Source: JBGSST01 sp041736915
Lineage (GTDB): Bacteria > Bdellovibrionota > FAC87 > UBA2466
Length of the DNA stretch: 10,051 nt
NCBI GenBank assembly: GCA_041736915.1
Contig: JBGSST010000218.1
Span: 1-10,051, forward strand
Direction: 5' to 3'
Of this stretch, positions 1-7,800 are shown in pieces. Position 1 is the first letter of the stretch. Each line of letters starts with the position of its first letter. A model generated the notes under the pieces. It made no database searches, had not been told where the DNA came from, and was given only the letters and a program-made list of their open reading frames with translations. A program made the position numbers and the translations under genes.

Positions 1-1
1 C

Positions 2-625
2 GGGGCGGCCCATCGCGGAGCGATCGCGGCGAAGGGGGCAACCGCCGCCGTGCTGGCGCACGGTTTCGATCGTCTCTATCCGCCGCAGCACCGCGAGCTG
101 TCGCAAACGATCCTGGCGAGCGGTGGCGCCTGGGTGACCGAGTATGCGCCCGGCCATTCGCTTCACAAGAGTCAGTTTCCGGCGCGCAATCGGATCGTCG
201 CGGGATTGTGCCGCGCCACGATTGTGGTAGAGGCCCCGCGAAAAAGCGGAGCCTTAATCACGGCGGAGATCGCGCTGTCCGAGAATCGCGACGTCTTCGC
301 CGTGCCGGGGCCCACAACCCAAGAATCTTTCGGGGGGTGTCACTGGTTGATTCAACAAGGCGCCGCGCTCGTCACCTCCGCCGAAGAAGTGCTCTCCCAG
401 ATTTCGCACACATTTGATAACGGAACGGTGATCGTGCCCGCAGAGTTGGCACGCCTCGAAAGTTTCTTCGCGCGGAGCGAAGGCCATGTCTCGTGGGAAC
501 GGCTTCTTCCTGATTCCCATTCGGAAAAAGCTTCTTTCTGGCGCGCGTGGAAGCGGGCCGTGCGCGAAGGCTGGGTAGTGGAAACTTCGCCACAGCAGTT
601 TGCATGGGTGGGGCGCGCCACGTGA
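2..625 (+). CDS. dprA: DNA processing protein DprA, C-terminal part (5' end outside window)
   Basis: This is the last 207 residues of DprA/Smf, the cytoplasmic protein that loads RecA on incoming single-stranded DNA during transformation. The reading frame is open to the window edge, so the start lies upstream; the GTG at 50 is an internal codon. The Rossmann-like DprA core is seen directly: GAAHRGAIAAKG, the FDRLYPPQH stretch, FPARNRIVAGL, VVEAPRKSGALITAE and VFAVPG, then a GCHWLIQQGA segment where the family usually has Asn instead of this His. About 65 residues follow (from VPAELARLESFF), consistent with the small winged-helix-like domain found at the C-terminus of many DprA proteins. The TGA stop (623-625) overlaps a GTG codon in the next gene's frame as GTGA. 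Followed by smg and topA, a common proteobacterial order. The call is firm; actual competence of this organism cannot be judged here. Confidence 0.95.
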   Translation, partial: GAAHRGAIAAKGATAAVLAHGFDRLYPPQHRELSQTILASGGAWVTEYAPGHSLHKSQFPARNRIVAGLCRATIVVEAPRKSGALITAEIALSENRDVFAVPGPTTQESFGGCHWLIQQGAALVTSAEEVLSQISHTFDNGTVIVPAELARLESFFARSEGHVSWERLLPDSHSEKASFWRAWKRAVREGWVVETSPQQFAWVGRAT

Positions 626-651
626 GAAATTGGTTAGGGGTTTCTAAGCGC

Positions 652-680
652 TTGCCAAAAGTGGACGGCACATCAACAAT
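652..680 (+). promoter_or_regulatory. Possible sigma70-type promoter for smg-topA
   Basis: TTGCCA (652-657, five of six matches to TTGACA) is followed after 17 bp by AACAAT (675-680, four of six matches to TATAAT), just downstream of the dprA stop and in DNA clearly more AT-rich than the flanking genes. Transcription would start near 687, immediately before the ATG at 700. A second AT-rich element, AATAAT (736-741), has no recognisable -35 box. This is a consensus match by eye only. Confidence 0.25.
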
Positions 681-699
681 TACTGTGAGTGGACAAGTG

Positions 700-1224
700 A
701 TGCCGGACTTACCGTGGGCTTTCTCGCTTGTTCGTAATAATTCTCACACCCTGACAAAAGAAGAGCACTTGAGAGAAAAAGTACTAAACATACTTGGGCT
801 TTTGTCTCAGTCCGTGTCCGAGAACAAAGACCTGTTCTACGACGCGCAGGAAATCTGGGATGATTTACTTCATCGCGGCTACAGCGAGGATGAAATCGAA
901 TCTGCCATCGAACAGATGGAAAAGATGCTACTCGAGATCCCCGGACCCTACTGGAGCGATCAAATCCCGGTACACCGCTGCTTCACCAAAGATGAATCCA
1001 ACCGCATCTCGACGCGGGTACAGGGTTATCTCTGGCAGCTAAAAACCCGCGGCATCATCGACCATGCGCTCGAGGATGAGATCGTCCAAAGAGTAATGAA
1101 CATGGAAGATCCCGCAGGCTTACGCGAGATAAAAACCGTAGTAGCCCTCACTCTCTTTAGTCATGAGCATAAGATCCAGCTTGACAGGGGCAGTCTATCC
1201 ATTAGTGATTCGCTGTTGAACTGA
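700..1224 (+). CDS. smg: Smg/DUF494 family protein
   Basis: A predicted 174-residue soluble protein of the Smg (DUF494) family, whose molecular role is not established. Similarity to E. coli Smg from memory is clear in the core: a helical YDAQEIWDDLLHRGYSEDEI segment, then FTKDESNRIS, a RGIIDHALEDEIVQRVMNM stretch and a KTVVALTLF end, matching the family's EECERLD, ETREMVIERVLAL and KWVILMVLF segments. The start is uncertain. ATG 700 is chosen as the only nearby ATG. GTG 622 overlaps the dprA stop, and would give 200 residues with an unusual N-terminus. TTG 769 has a purine-rich AAAAGAAGAG just upstream and would begin almost exactly where E. coli Smg (157 residues) begins. Lying between dprA and topA supports the identity. 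The DNA here is richer in A and T than its neighbours. Confidence 0.85.
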   Translation: MPDLPWAFSLVRNNSHTLTKEEHLREKVLNILGLLSQSVSENKDLFYDAQEIWDDLLHRGYSEDEIESAIEQMEKMLLEIPGPYWSDQIPVHRCFTKDESNRISTRVQGYLWQLKTRGIIDHALEDEIVQRVMNMEDPAGLREIKTVVALTLFSHEHKIQLDRGSLSISDSLLN

Positions 1225-1232
1225 CGCCCTAA

Positions 1233-3650
1233 ATGGAAAAAGCCAAAACAAAAACGAGCAAGAAGGCGGGCGACGCCACGCCTGCGAAAAAAACGCCTAA
1301 GAAAGCCGTCAAGAAGGCCGCCTCCGAGGGGGCTGGGGACGTCACCACCGAACGTGGCCGCAAGCTCGGGCTCGTCATCGTCGAGTCCCCCGCTAAGGCA
1401 AAGACTTTAAAGAAATATCTCGGCCGCAACTTCGACGTGAAAGCGTCGGTGGGCCACATCATGGACTTGCCCAAGAGCAAGATCGGCGTCGACGTGGAGA
1501 ACGGCTTCACCCCGACGTACGAGCTCATTAAAGGTAAGCAAAAGGTCGTCGATGAGCTGGTGAAAGCCGCGCTCCTGGCCGACAACGTCTTTCTCGCGGC
1601 GGATCCGGATCGCGAAGGGGAGGCCATTGCCTGGCACGTCGCCCAGACGTTGCAGCTGTCGCCGGCCAAGGCCAAGCGCGTCCTGTTTCACGAAATTACG
1701 AAATCGGCCGTGCTCACGGCGCTGGAAAATCCGATCACCTTGAATAAAGATCGGTTCGAGAGCCAGCAAGCCCGGCGCATCCTCGACCGTTTGGTCGGTT
1801 ACAAGATTTCTCCGATCCTCTGGACCAAAGTGCGCCGCGGACTATCCGCCGGTCGCGTACAGTCCGTCGCCGTTCGGGTGATCGTCGAGCGCGAAAAAGA
1901 GGTAAAGGCCTTCGTCCCCAAGGCTTATTGGACGATTTTGGGTTCGCTCAAGTCGCAGGGTAAAGAGTTCAAAGCGCTGCTCGCGAAGATCAATGGCGAG
2001 CGCGTCGAGCGCACCGGAATCGATACCGAAGAGCTGGCGAAGGGGATCGTCGAAGGATCTCAGGCGGGCTCCTGGAAGATCGTAAACGTCGTTCAAAAAC
2101 AACGCCGCCGTAATCCGTACGCGCCGTTCATCACATCGACGATGCAGCAGGAGTCGGCCAAGCGCTGCTACTTCTCGGCCAAGAAAACGATGATGCTCGC
2201 GCAGCAGCTATATGAAGGTGTTGAACTTGGCGAGGCCGGCGCGCAGGGTCTCATCACCTACATGCGTACTGACTCCACGCGTCTTTCCGACCAGGCGATT
2301 ACCGACGCCCGCGACTACATTAAGAAGACCTGGGGCGGGGAGTTTCTTCCCGAAACCCCAATTCAGTACAAGAACAAGAAGAATGCCCAGGACGCCCACG
2401 AAGCGGTTCGTCCGACCTCCACCGAGTTCACCCCCGAAAAGGTCAAACCGTTTCTGGATGCCGATCAGTGGAAGCTCTACAACCTGATTTGGAAACGTTA
2501 CCTCGCTTCCCAAATGAACCCGGCGGTTTACGATCAAACCTCCGTCGAGTTCGAAGTGGTGGCGCCGGACGGTAAGAAGTATCTGTACCGGTCTTCGGGC
2601 TCCGTCCTCCGTTTCGAAGGCTTTTTAGCCGCCTGGGAAGAGGAAGAGGAAAAAGACGACGACGGCATGGGCGGACGCCTGCCCGACCTGAACGATAAGT
2701 CCGCCTTCGAATGCGAGAAGGTCGACGCCGAAAAAAGTTTTACCCAGCCGCCCCCGCGTTACTCGGAAAGCTCCCTCATTAAAGAGCTTGAAGAGAAGGG
2801 CATCGGCCGTCCCTCGACCTACGCCGCCATTCTGACGACGATTCAGGACCGCAAGTACGTAGAGAAAAAAGAAAATCGTTTTTACCCGACCGATCTGGGT
2901 GACGTCGTCACCGGGTTGCTCGTGGAAAACTTCGGGAACATCGTGAATGTCGAGTTCACGGCGAACATGGAAGACCAGCTCGATCAGATCGAGGAAGGAA
3001 ACGTGGATTGGGTCAAGGCCCTAACCACCTTCTACACCCCGTTCGAAGAGACGCTGAAGGTAGCCGCCGAGAAGATGCGCGACGTGAAGCGCGAAGAGGT
3101 TCCCACCGATCTGAAGTGCCCCAAGTGCGAGAAGCCGTTGGTGATCAAGTGGGGCAAGAATGGCCGCTTCGTGGCGTGCCAAGGTTACCCCGACTGCCGC
3201 TATACGAGCGAGTTTACCCAAGCCGACGATGGTGTCATCACCCTGGTCGCGCAGCCCACGACCGACGAAAAGTGCGAGAAGTGCGGCGAGCCGATGATGG
3301 TAAAGACGGGCCGCTTCGGACGGTTCCTGGCCTGCTCGAAATATCCGGAGTGCAAGACCACCAAAGCGATCACTACCGGCATCAATTGCCCCGACTGCCA
3401 AAAAGGTCAGCTGGCCGAAAAACGCACGCGCTTCGGAAAAAGTTTCTATAGCTGTAACAAGTACCCCGAGTGCAAGTACGCCATCTGGGATAAGCCCATC
3501 AAAGGGCAGCCCTGCCCGCAGTGTCAGAACCCTTTCCTGGTGGAGCATTACACCAAAAAGGAAGGGCTCTCTATCCGTTGTCCGAAGAAGGAATGCGGCT
3601 ATAGCCACGAGCCGTCCGCGGTAACGCCTCCGCCGGGCGACGTCGCCTAA
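1233..3650 (+). CDS. topA: DNA topoisomerase I (type IA)
   Basis: An 805-residue type IA topoisomerase, which relaxes negative supercoils by cutting one strand through a 5'-phosphotyrosine. The TOPRIM domain starts with LVIVESPAKAKTL (Glu51, equivalent to E. coli Glu9) and has the acidic DPDREGE motif (Asp124, Asp126, Glu128). The active-site tyrosine is Tyr343 in LITYMRTDS (E. coli Tyr319). RGLSAGRVQSVAVR and KGIGRPSTYA are also diagnostic. Four C4 zinc ribbons begin at Cys629, Cys681, Cys719 and Cys761. It lacks the roughly 30-residue TOPRIM insertion of the E. coli enzyme and carries a Lys/Ala-rich N-terminal tail of about 44 residues before the catalytic core. An in-frame TAA directly precedes the ATG, so the start cannot lie further upstream. 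No Shine-Dalgarno is visible; the 8-nt gap after smg suggests coupled translation. Its TAA overlaps the stop of the opposing protease gene. Confidence 0.98.
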   Translation: MEKAKTKTSKKAGDATPAKKTPKKAVKKAASEGAGDVTTERGRKLGLVIVESPAKAKTLKKYLGRNFDVKASVGHIMDLPKSKIGVDVENGFTPTYELIKGKQKVVDELVKAALLADNVFLAADPDREGEAIAWHVAQTLQLSPAKAKRVLFHEITKSAVLTALENPITLNKDRFESQQARRILDRLVGYKISPILWTKVRRGLSAGRVQSVAVRVIVEREKEVKAFVPKAYWTILGSLKSQGKEFKALLAKINGERVERTGIDTEELAKGIVEGSQAGSWKIVNVVQKQRRRNPYAPFITSTMQQESAKRCYFSAKKTMMLAQQLYEGVELGEAGAQGLITYMRTDSTRLSDQAITDARDYIKKTWGGEFLPETPIQYKNKKNAQDAHEAVRPTSTEFTPEKVKPFLDADQWKLYNLIWKRYLASQMNPAVYDQTSVEFEVVAPDGKKYLYRSSGSVLRFEGFLAAWEEEEEKDDDGMGGRLPDLNDKSAFECEKVDAEKSFTQPPPRYSESSLIKELEEKGIGRPSTYAAILTTIQDRKYVEKKENRFYPTDLGDVVTGLLVENFGNIVNVEFTANMEDQLDQIEEGNVDWVKALTTFYTPFEETLKVAAEKMRDVKREEVPTDLKCPKCEKPLVIKWGKNGRFVACQGYPDCRYTSEFTQADDGVITLVAQPTTDEKCEKCGEPMMVKTGRFGRFLACSKYPECKTTKAITTGINCPDCQKGQLAEKRTRFGKSFYSCNKYPECKYAIWDKPIKGQPCPQCQNPFLVEHYTKKEGLSIRCPKKECGYSHEPSAVTPPPGDVA

Positions 3651-4630
3651 AAGGCTCCGGTGCCTTTGCCCGTTATGTTTTCGAACGGCGTGCCGTACTC
3701 GAAAACTGTCTGGGAGCCGGCGTTGGTAATGATCTTTAGCACGCCGTCCGAGCCGGTGTACCGCAGCTCCTTGTAGTAAGTGCGCCAGCCGTCTTTCGTA
3801 CCGCTCGTCCCATTGAAAACGCCGTAAAGCTTTCTTAAGTCTCCCTTGGCCGTAATGAGGGCGCCGCTGTTCCCGCTAATCGTTTCGCCACTGCAGTCGT
3901 CCATGAACATGGTGTTTTCCCGCGGGTAGTTGCTCGCCACGTCGATATGAAGCTCCGTGCCGTCATCGGCCACGTACACCGACTTAGGGTACGGGCGGAA
4001 CAAGCTGCAGTGGCGCGGACGGAACGACATCGAGCGCTCGCCGGCGACGTACTCGGGATCGAATGCCCACAGCGTCACGGCCAAGATCGTGTCGCCGAGG
4101 TTCTCCCGCGTGTGGGGGCTCGTGTCTTCGACGAAACCATTCAGCGTATCCCACGCATCGGCCCGGTCATCGGTTTGCACGATCGCGATATCGTCTTTAC
4201 TCGGGTCGCCCTTGTAGAGAATTTTTTTGCCTTGGGTGATTCGCTTCTTCCCGGCCCGATCGAAAAAGATAAAGTAGAAGTCGGTCGCCGCCGCGTAGCT
4301 ACGCAGGCAGTGGGCGGCCAGGGCGACCTTGCGAGTTTTCAGGTGTGCCACCGAGCAGTAGTTGATCGTACCGTAGCTCGGATAACCAACCATCGCCCCA
4401 AAGGGGGACTGACCGTTCTCTCGCGGAGCGGCCTCGGTTTTACCGGGATAGACGGTGAGGTGAACCGCGAGCGCTTTGGCCTCTCGCTGCGCCACCGACA
4501 CCGGACCGGATGGCTCGCTATAGTCCCAGTCGTCCCCACCGTGGTAACGCAAGTCGTCCTGACACGCCGACACGAGAGCGAGGGCGGCGACAAAAAAAAG
4601 CGAATTCAGGACGTAAAAAGGCCGGTTCAA
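3647..4630 (-). CDS. Predicted lipoprotein serine protease (chymotrypsin fold, S1/V8-like)
   Basis: A 327-residue predicted secreted serine protease, anchored by a lipid. The chosen TTG start (4630) has GGGAG six bases upstream and yields a short signal peptide (NRPF, then hydrophobic LNSLFFVAALAL) ending in the lipobox VSAC with lipidated Cys23, so Asp at +2 and +3. A longer open frame reaches 4807 but would bury this signal. The likely catalytic triad is His107 in ALAAHCL, Asp147 in KDDIAIVQ and Ser255 in ISGNSGALIT. Cys92 and Cys108 flank the His loop as in trypsin-like proteases; Cys208 and Cys246 could form a second disulfide. GNSGA resembles V8/glutamyl endopeptidases more than the GDSGG of trypsins, so cleavage specificity is not predictable. 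Asp at +2 after the lipid Cys would favour inner-membrane retention by the E. coli Lol rule, which need not hold in this organism. Convergent with topA, divergent from the large gene. Confidence 0.85.
   Translation of the reverse strand: MNRPFYVLNSLFFVAALALVSACQDDLRYHGGDDWDYSEPSGPVSVAQREAKALAVHLTVYPGKTEAAPRENGQSPFGAMVGYPSYGTINYCSVAHLKTRKVALAAHCLRSYAAATDFYFIFFDRAGKKRITQGKKILYKGDPSKDDIAIVQTDDRADAWDTLNGFVEDTSPHTRENLGDTILAVTLWAFDPEYVAGERSMSFRPRHCSLFRPYPKSVYVADDGTELHIDVASNYPRENTMFMDDCSGETISGNSGALITAKGDLRKLYGVFNGTSGTKDGWRTYYKELRYTGSDGVLKIITNAGSQTVFEYGTPFENITGKGTGAF
3650..3667. terminator. Possible bidirectional terminator hairpin
   Basis: AAAGGC (3650-3655), a six-base loop TCCGGT, and GCCTTT (3662-3667) form a perfect six-pair stem centred on the overlapping stop codons of topA and the convergent protease gene. 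Because the arms begin with A and end with T, transcripts from either strand show a GC core followed by a short U run: TTT on the plus strand and TTTT on the minus strand. The stem is short, so activity is uncertain, but placement between two converging genes with no other spacer is what a shared terminator would need. Confidence 0.45.
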
Positions 4631-4636
4631 GACGGA

Positions 4637-4641
4637 CTCCC
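4637..4641 (-). promoter_or_regulatory. Ribosome-binding site deciding the TTG start of the protease
   Basis: GGGAG on the minus strand, with a six-base spacer (4636-4631) to the TTG at 4630-4628. It is the only good Shine-Dalgarno in the long open frame and places the lipoprotein signal peptide exactly at the N-terminus. Confidence 0.65.
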
Positions 4642-4720
4642 GCTCAAACTCCTCACTCGCGCGATCCTTGAGCAAGCTCCGTGCCCGGCGGGTCGTCAGT
4701 GGGGCGACGGGGGAGGCGAC

Positions 4721-4740
4721 AAAAAAGGGCCGGGCCCGGC
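4721..4740 (-). terminator. Terminator-like palindrome plus T tract in the protease leader
   Basis: Read on the minus strand, the 12-base palindrome GCCGGGCCCGGC (4740-4729) is followed by CC and then six T (4726-4721), about 90 bases before the protease TTG. It has the look of an intrinsic terminator or attenuator, but with a minimal loop only about four base pairs can form, so it may instead be a dyad protein-binding site or chance in GC-rich DNA. Confidence 0.25.
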
Positions 4741-4818
4741 GTATTCCTCCGGTTTTCCCCCGTTTGTGGGCGGCTTTTGGTGGCCGAGTGGGGACCCAAG
4801 CTTGCACCTACTCCGCCA

Positions 4819-7800
4819 GTGCTGAAGTGGCTGAAATTCGGGATCTTGTTAGTGGTGGCGATGACGGCTTGGCCGTCGTCCGCTACGGCCACCCGTCATC
4901 CATGGTGCGATGTCGTTTACAGCAAGCTCGTGGAGCCCGGGCAGCAGAGCCCAGGATTTCTTTTTGAAACTCCCGAAGGCTTCGTGTTGCTGCGGGAAAC
5001 CGACGGTGGCGTGGCCAAGGTTGCGGCCCGGACCCCCGAGGAGCTCGCACGCCAGTTCAAGATCGTGGAAGATATTTCTCTGGCCCGCGCCATCGGCGAG
5101 GGCTCCACGGCCACGGGCCCCGAATCGTTTACCCAGTTCGTACGCGGCCGGGTGCCAGAGCGAGCCTCGCCCGCGTTCAAATCGTTTCTGCAGAATCCGG
5201 CGAACTGGAAACCGGAACGCGCCACCGTTCACCGCGAGATGGTCGACGCCCAGCTCGAAAAAACGCGCACGTTGTCGAAGTCGATGCGGCAAGCGCTGGG
5301 AAAGGGTGACGGCCGCCCCACGTTACTGCTTTTGCGCGGCAACACCGCTTCGGGAAAAACGACGTCGTTAAAAAAAGGTGGCACTCCATTACTCGCGGAT
5401 CTGAAGGCCGACCAATACCTGGAGGCGTTGAAAGAAGGGGCCATCAATCCCGATCAGCTGAAGTATCAACTGATGGTGGAGACTCCGGGCAGCACGTCGT
5501 CGTCCGTGCACGAAGAGGGGAGTAACCTCGCCGATCGCGTGATCGACAAGGCATTGGCCGAGGGGCTCGACTTCGTCATCGATAAAAGATTTTTGTCGGT
5601 CTCCTCCGTGGAACCGATTGCCAGAGCGGCGAAGGCAAAAGGCTACCGAGTGCTAATGCTCGATGTGGATGTGGGGCTCGAAAGCTCGGCGTCGCGTTTG
5701 CTGTGGCGTGAGCCGGGCACGTCCGATCCTAACGTACCGTTCGAAGCGGTAGCCCACGGATTCAAGCAGGCCCGCTCCGAGCGCGAAGCGATCGCCGGGC
5801 TTCCGCTCATCGACGGGTACGAGCTCGTGACGACCGATGGCGCCCACTCGACCTTGGTGGCTTCCAAAACTTCCGGCGGTCCGTTGACCGTGCGTGACCC
5901 GGAGCTGTGGCAAAAGCGCACGACCGTACCGCCGGGCGAGGTGGAAAATGCGGCCGATCGTTTGCGTCACGTGGTGGACATGCTGAGCACCGTGGGCGGC
6001 GACGATTACCATCGCGCGGCCAAGCTCAAGACGTGGTTGCCGCGCGTGCCGTTCGAGGTGCCGCGTTGGGAATCGTTCATGGAGCTCGACGCCCACGACT
6101 CGCGCAAGCCCGTGACACCGATCGAAACGTCCGTTCCGCGGGAGCTTTACGACGCCTTCGTAAAGGAGTTCCAAGAAAAGAATGGCCGCGCGCCCAGCCA
6201 CGAGGAGCTGATTCGTTTCGCCCGCGCGCGCGAGGCCGACATCGCCAAGCGAATCGAGAAGTTTTTCTGGGAGGTACGGCGGGGAAGCACGAGCCAGGCG
6301 GTTCACGCGGAGCTGGCCCAGGCGCTGAAGGAACATTTCGAAAGCTCGTTTCCCGGCGTGAAGGCCTACATTCAGAGCGTGGGCCACGGGTACCAGGTGA
6401 TTATCGATGGTCTTGGTTCTAGCGATCAAACGCGAGTTTTCTTCGACCACATTTGGGAGGCCCAACGTGGCCCGGGGGCCGAGTCGGTGGCGATCGCGAC
6501 GGCCGATCTCGGCCCGAACGAACTGCGTATCGAGCCCGATCCCAAAATTGTGCACGGGCCCGGCTTTTGGCGCCACTCGGAGAAGTATCCTTACCTGAGT
6601 CCCCACCAGATCGTGCGCCGTTACGGCGGCACCCTCGACTACCTGAAAGATTTGCAGAAGAAGCCCGACGAATACGTGAATCCGTTGGACCCGATGCTGA
6701 TCGATTTTCAGCCACCGCGCGGGCAGGAGTTTGAGTTCAGCCGGTTTCAGGAACGGCGGCAGTTCTCCGATGGTTTCCGTTCGGACGAACCGGCCGCTTA
6801 CCATGCGGGCGCGCAGGCGATGTGGCACTCGGCTTTTCGGCAGGCGAAGGTCGTTCAGGCGAGCCCTCACGCCGTTCGCGCGCGTGAACACGCGCGTGCC
6901 ATGGCCACCGCCGCGCAAGAAACCGCGAAGGAGTCGAATGAGCTGGCCGAGCACGCTCTGACACTACTGGCGAACTCGAAGGCCGCCACCCCGAAGGAAC
7001 GCTGGAAAATCGACGAGACAATTATCGGTGAGTACAGCCGGTACATGATCGCCCTACTCATGGATCACCAAGGCGGGGTGGAGTTCAACGATCCGTACGA
7101 TTTCAATACGACGCTCGACACCGCCGAAGGCGGACGGATCCTCTACCACTCGCTGCAACTGAAAGCGCGTGAGGGCAGCGACGGCGCCAAGGCCTGGGAA
7201 ATCCAGCGTGAAAAGGCGGAAAAACATTTCAAAGAGCTAAAGCGCGCGAACCAAAAGATCATCGGCAACACCCAGCTGCTGCTGAACGAGCTGCAGCGCG
7301 AGCCGTTGCCGGGGCAGACCAGCGTGCTCAATCTGGACGCGTTCAAAAGTGGCGGCTTCGTCAAAGCCCCGCTAAAGGGGGCCCACCGGCGAATTATGGT
7401 TTTGCCCGGCACGTTCGATCCGATCCACGAGGGGCACGTGGAAAGCGCGTTACAGATGGCGCGCGAGCTGGGCTTCGACGTGGTCGTTTTGACCTCCAAC
7501 CCCACCCCCGATCGCAAACCCGGGGCCACGCCGCGCGAAGCGCGCGACAAGATGGTCGCGGTGCGCGTGCCCGAGTCGCCGGGGCTGAACGCCTTTTTCT
7601 TTCACGAGAGTCAGGGGCCGCTGCCGGGATCGGGTAAAGACGTCATCGATCGCATCAAGCGCGAGTACGGGACCGACCAGGTTTATAGCGTGATCGGCGA
7701 CGACGTTTACCTGGCCTTCAAGGCCCGCGGCAAGTTCGAGCAGCCCAACGGCATCGAGTACATCGTGGCGCTGCGGGGCCCCGATTCGCCACTGAAGGGG

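Larger units (their letters stand above)
4631..4818. promoter_or_regulatory. Divergent intergenic region between protease and large exported protein
   Basis: About 190 bp between two divergent starts must hold the promoters of both, unless the start sites differ from those chosen. I find no convincing -35/-10 pair on either strand by eye; the region is very GC-rich. It contains a 12-bp perfect palindrome, GCCGGGCCCGGC (4729-4740), and a run of six A (4721-4726). Open frames run through it on both strands, so one or both genes could start further upstream than called. Confidence 0.4.

Noticed and set aside
736..741. AATAAT as a -10 box for smg
   Set aside because: Five of six bases match the consensus, but no -35-like hexamer exists 16-18 bases upstream and there is no TG extension.
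4681..4818. N-terminal extension of the large protein to GTG 4681
   Set aside because: It would put about 46 Arg/Gly/Pro-rich residues in front of a clear signal peptide and overlap the divergent control region.
3947..4825. 292-codon plus-strand open frame opposite the protease gene
   Set aside because: The opposite strand has a signal peptide, lipobox, ribosome site and full catalytic triad. The plus-strand frame has none and is a shadow.
5653..6954. 433-codon open frame on the minus strand inside the large gene
   Set aside because: It is rich in Arg, Leu and His with no recognisable motif, and mirrors a well-supported coding frame with domain motifs. Long antisense frames are common in GC-rich DNA.
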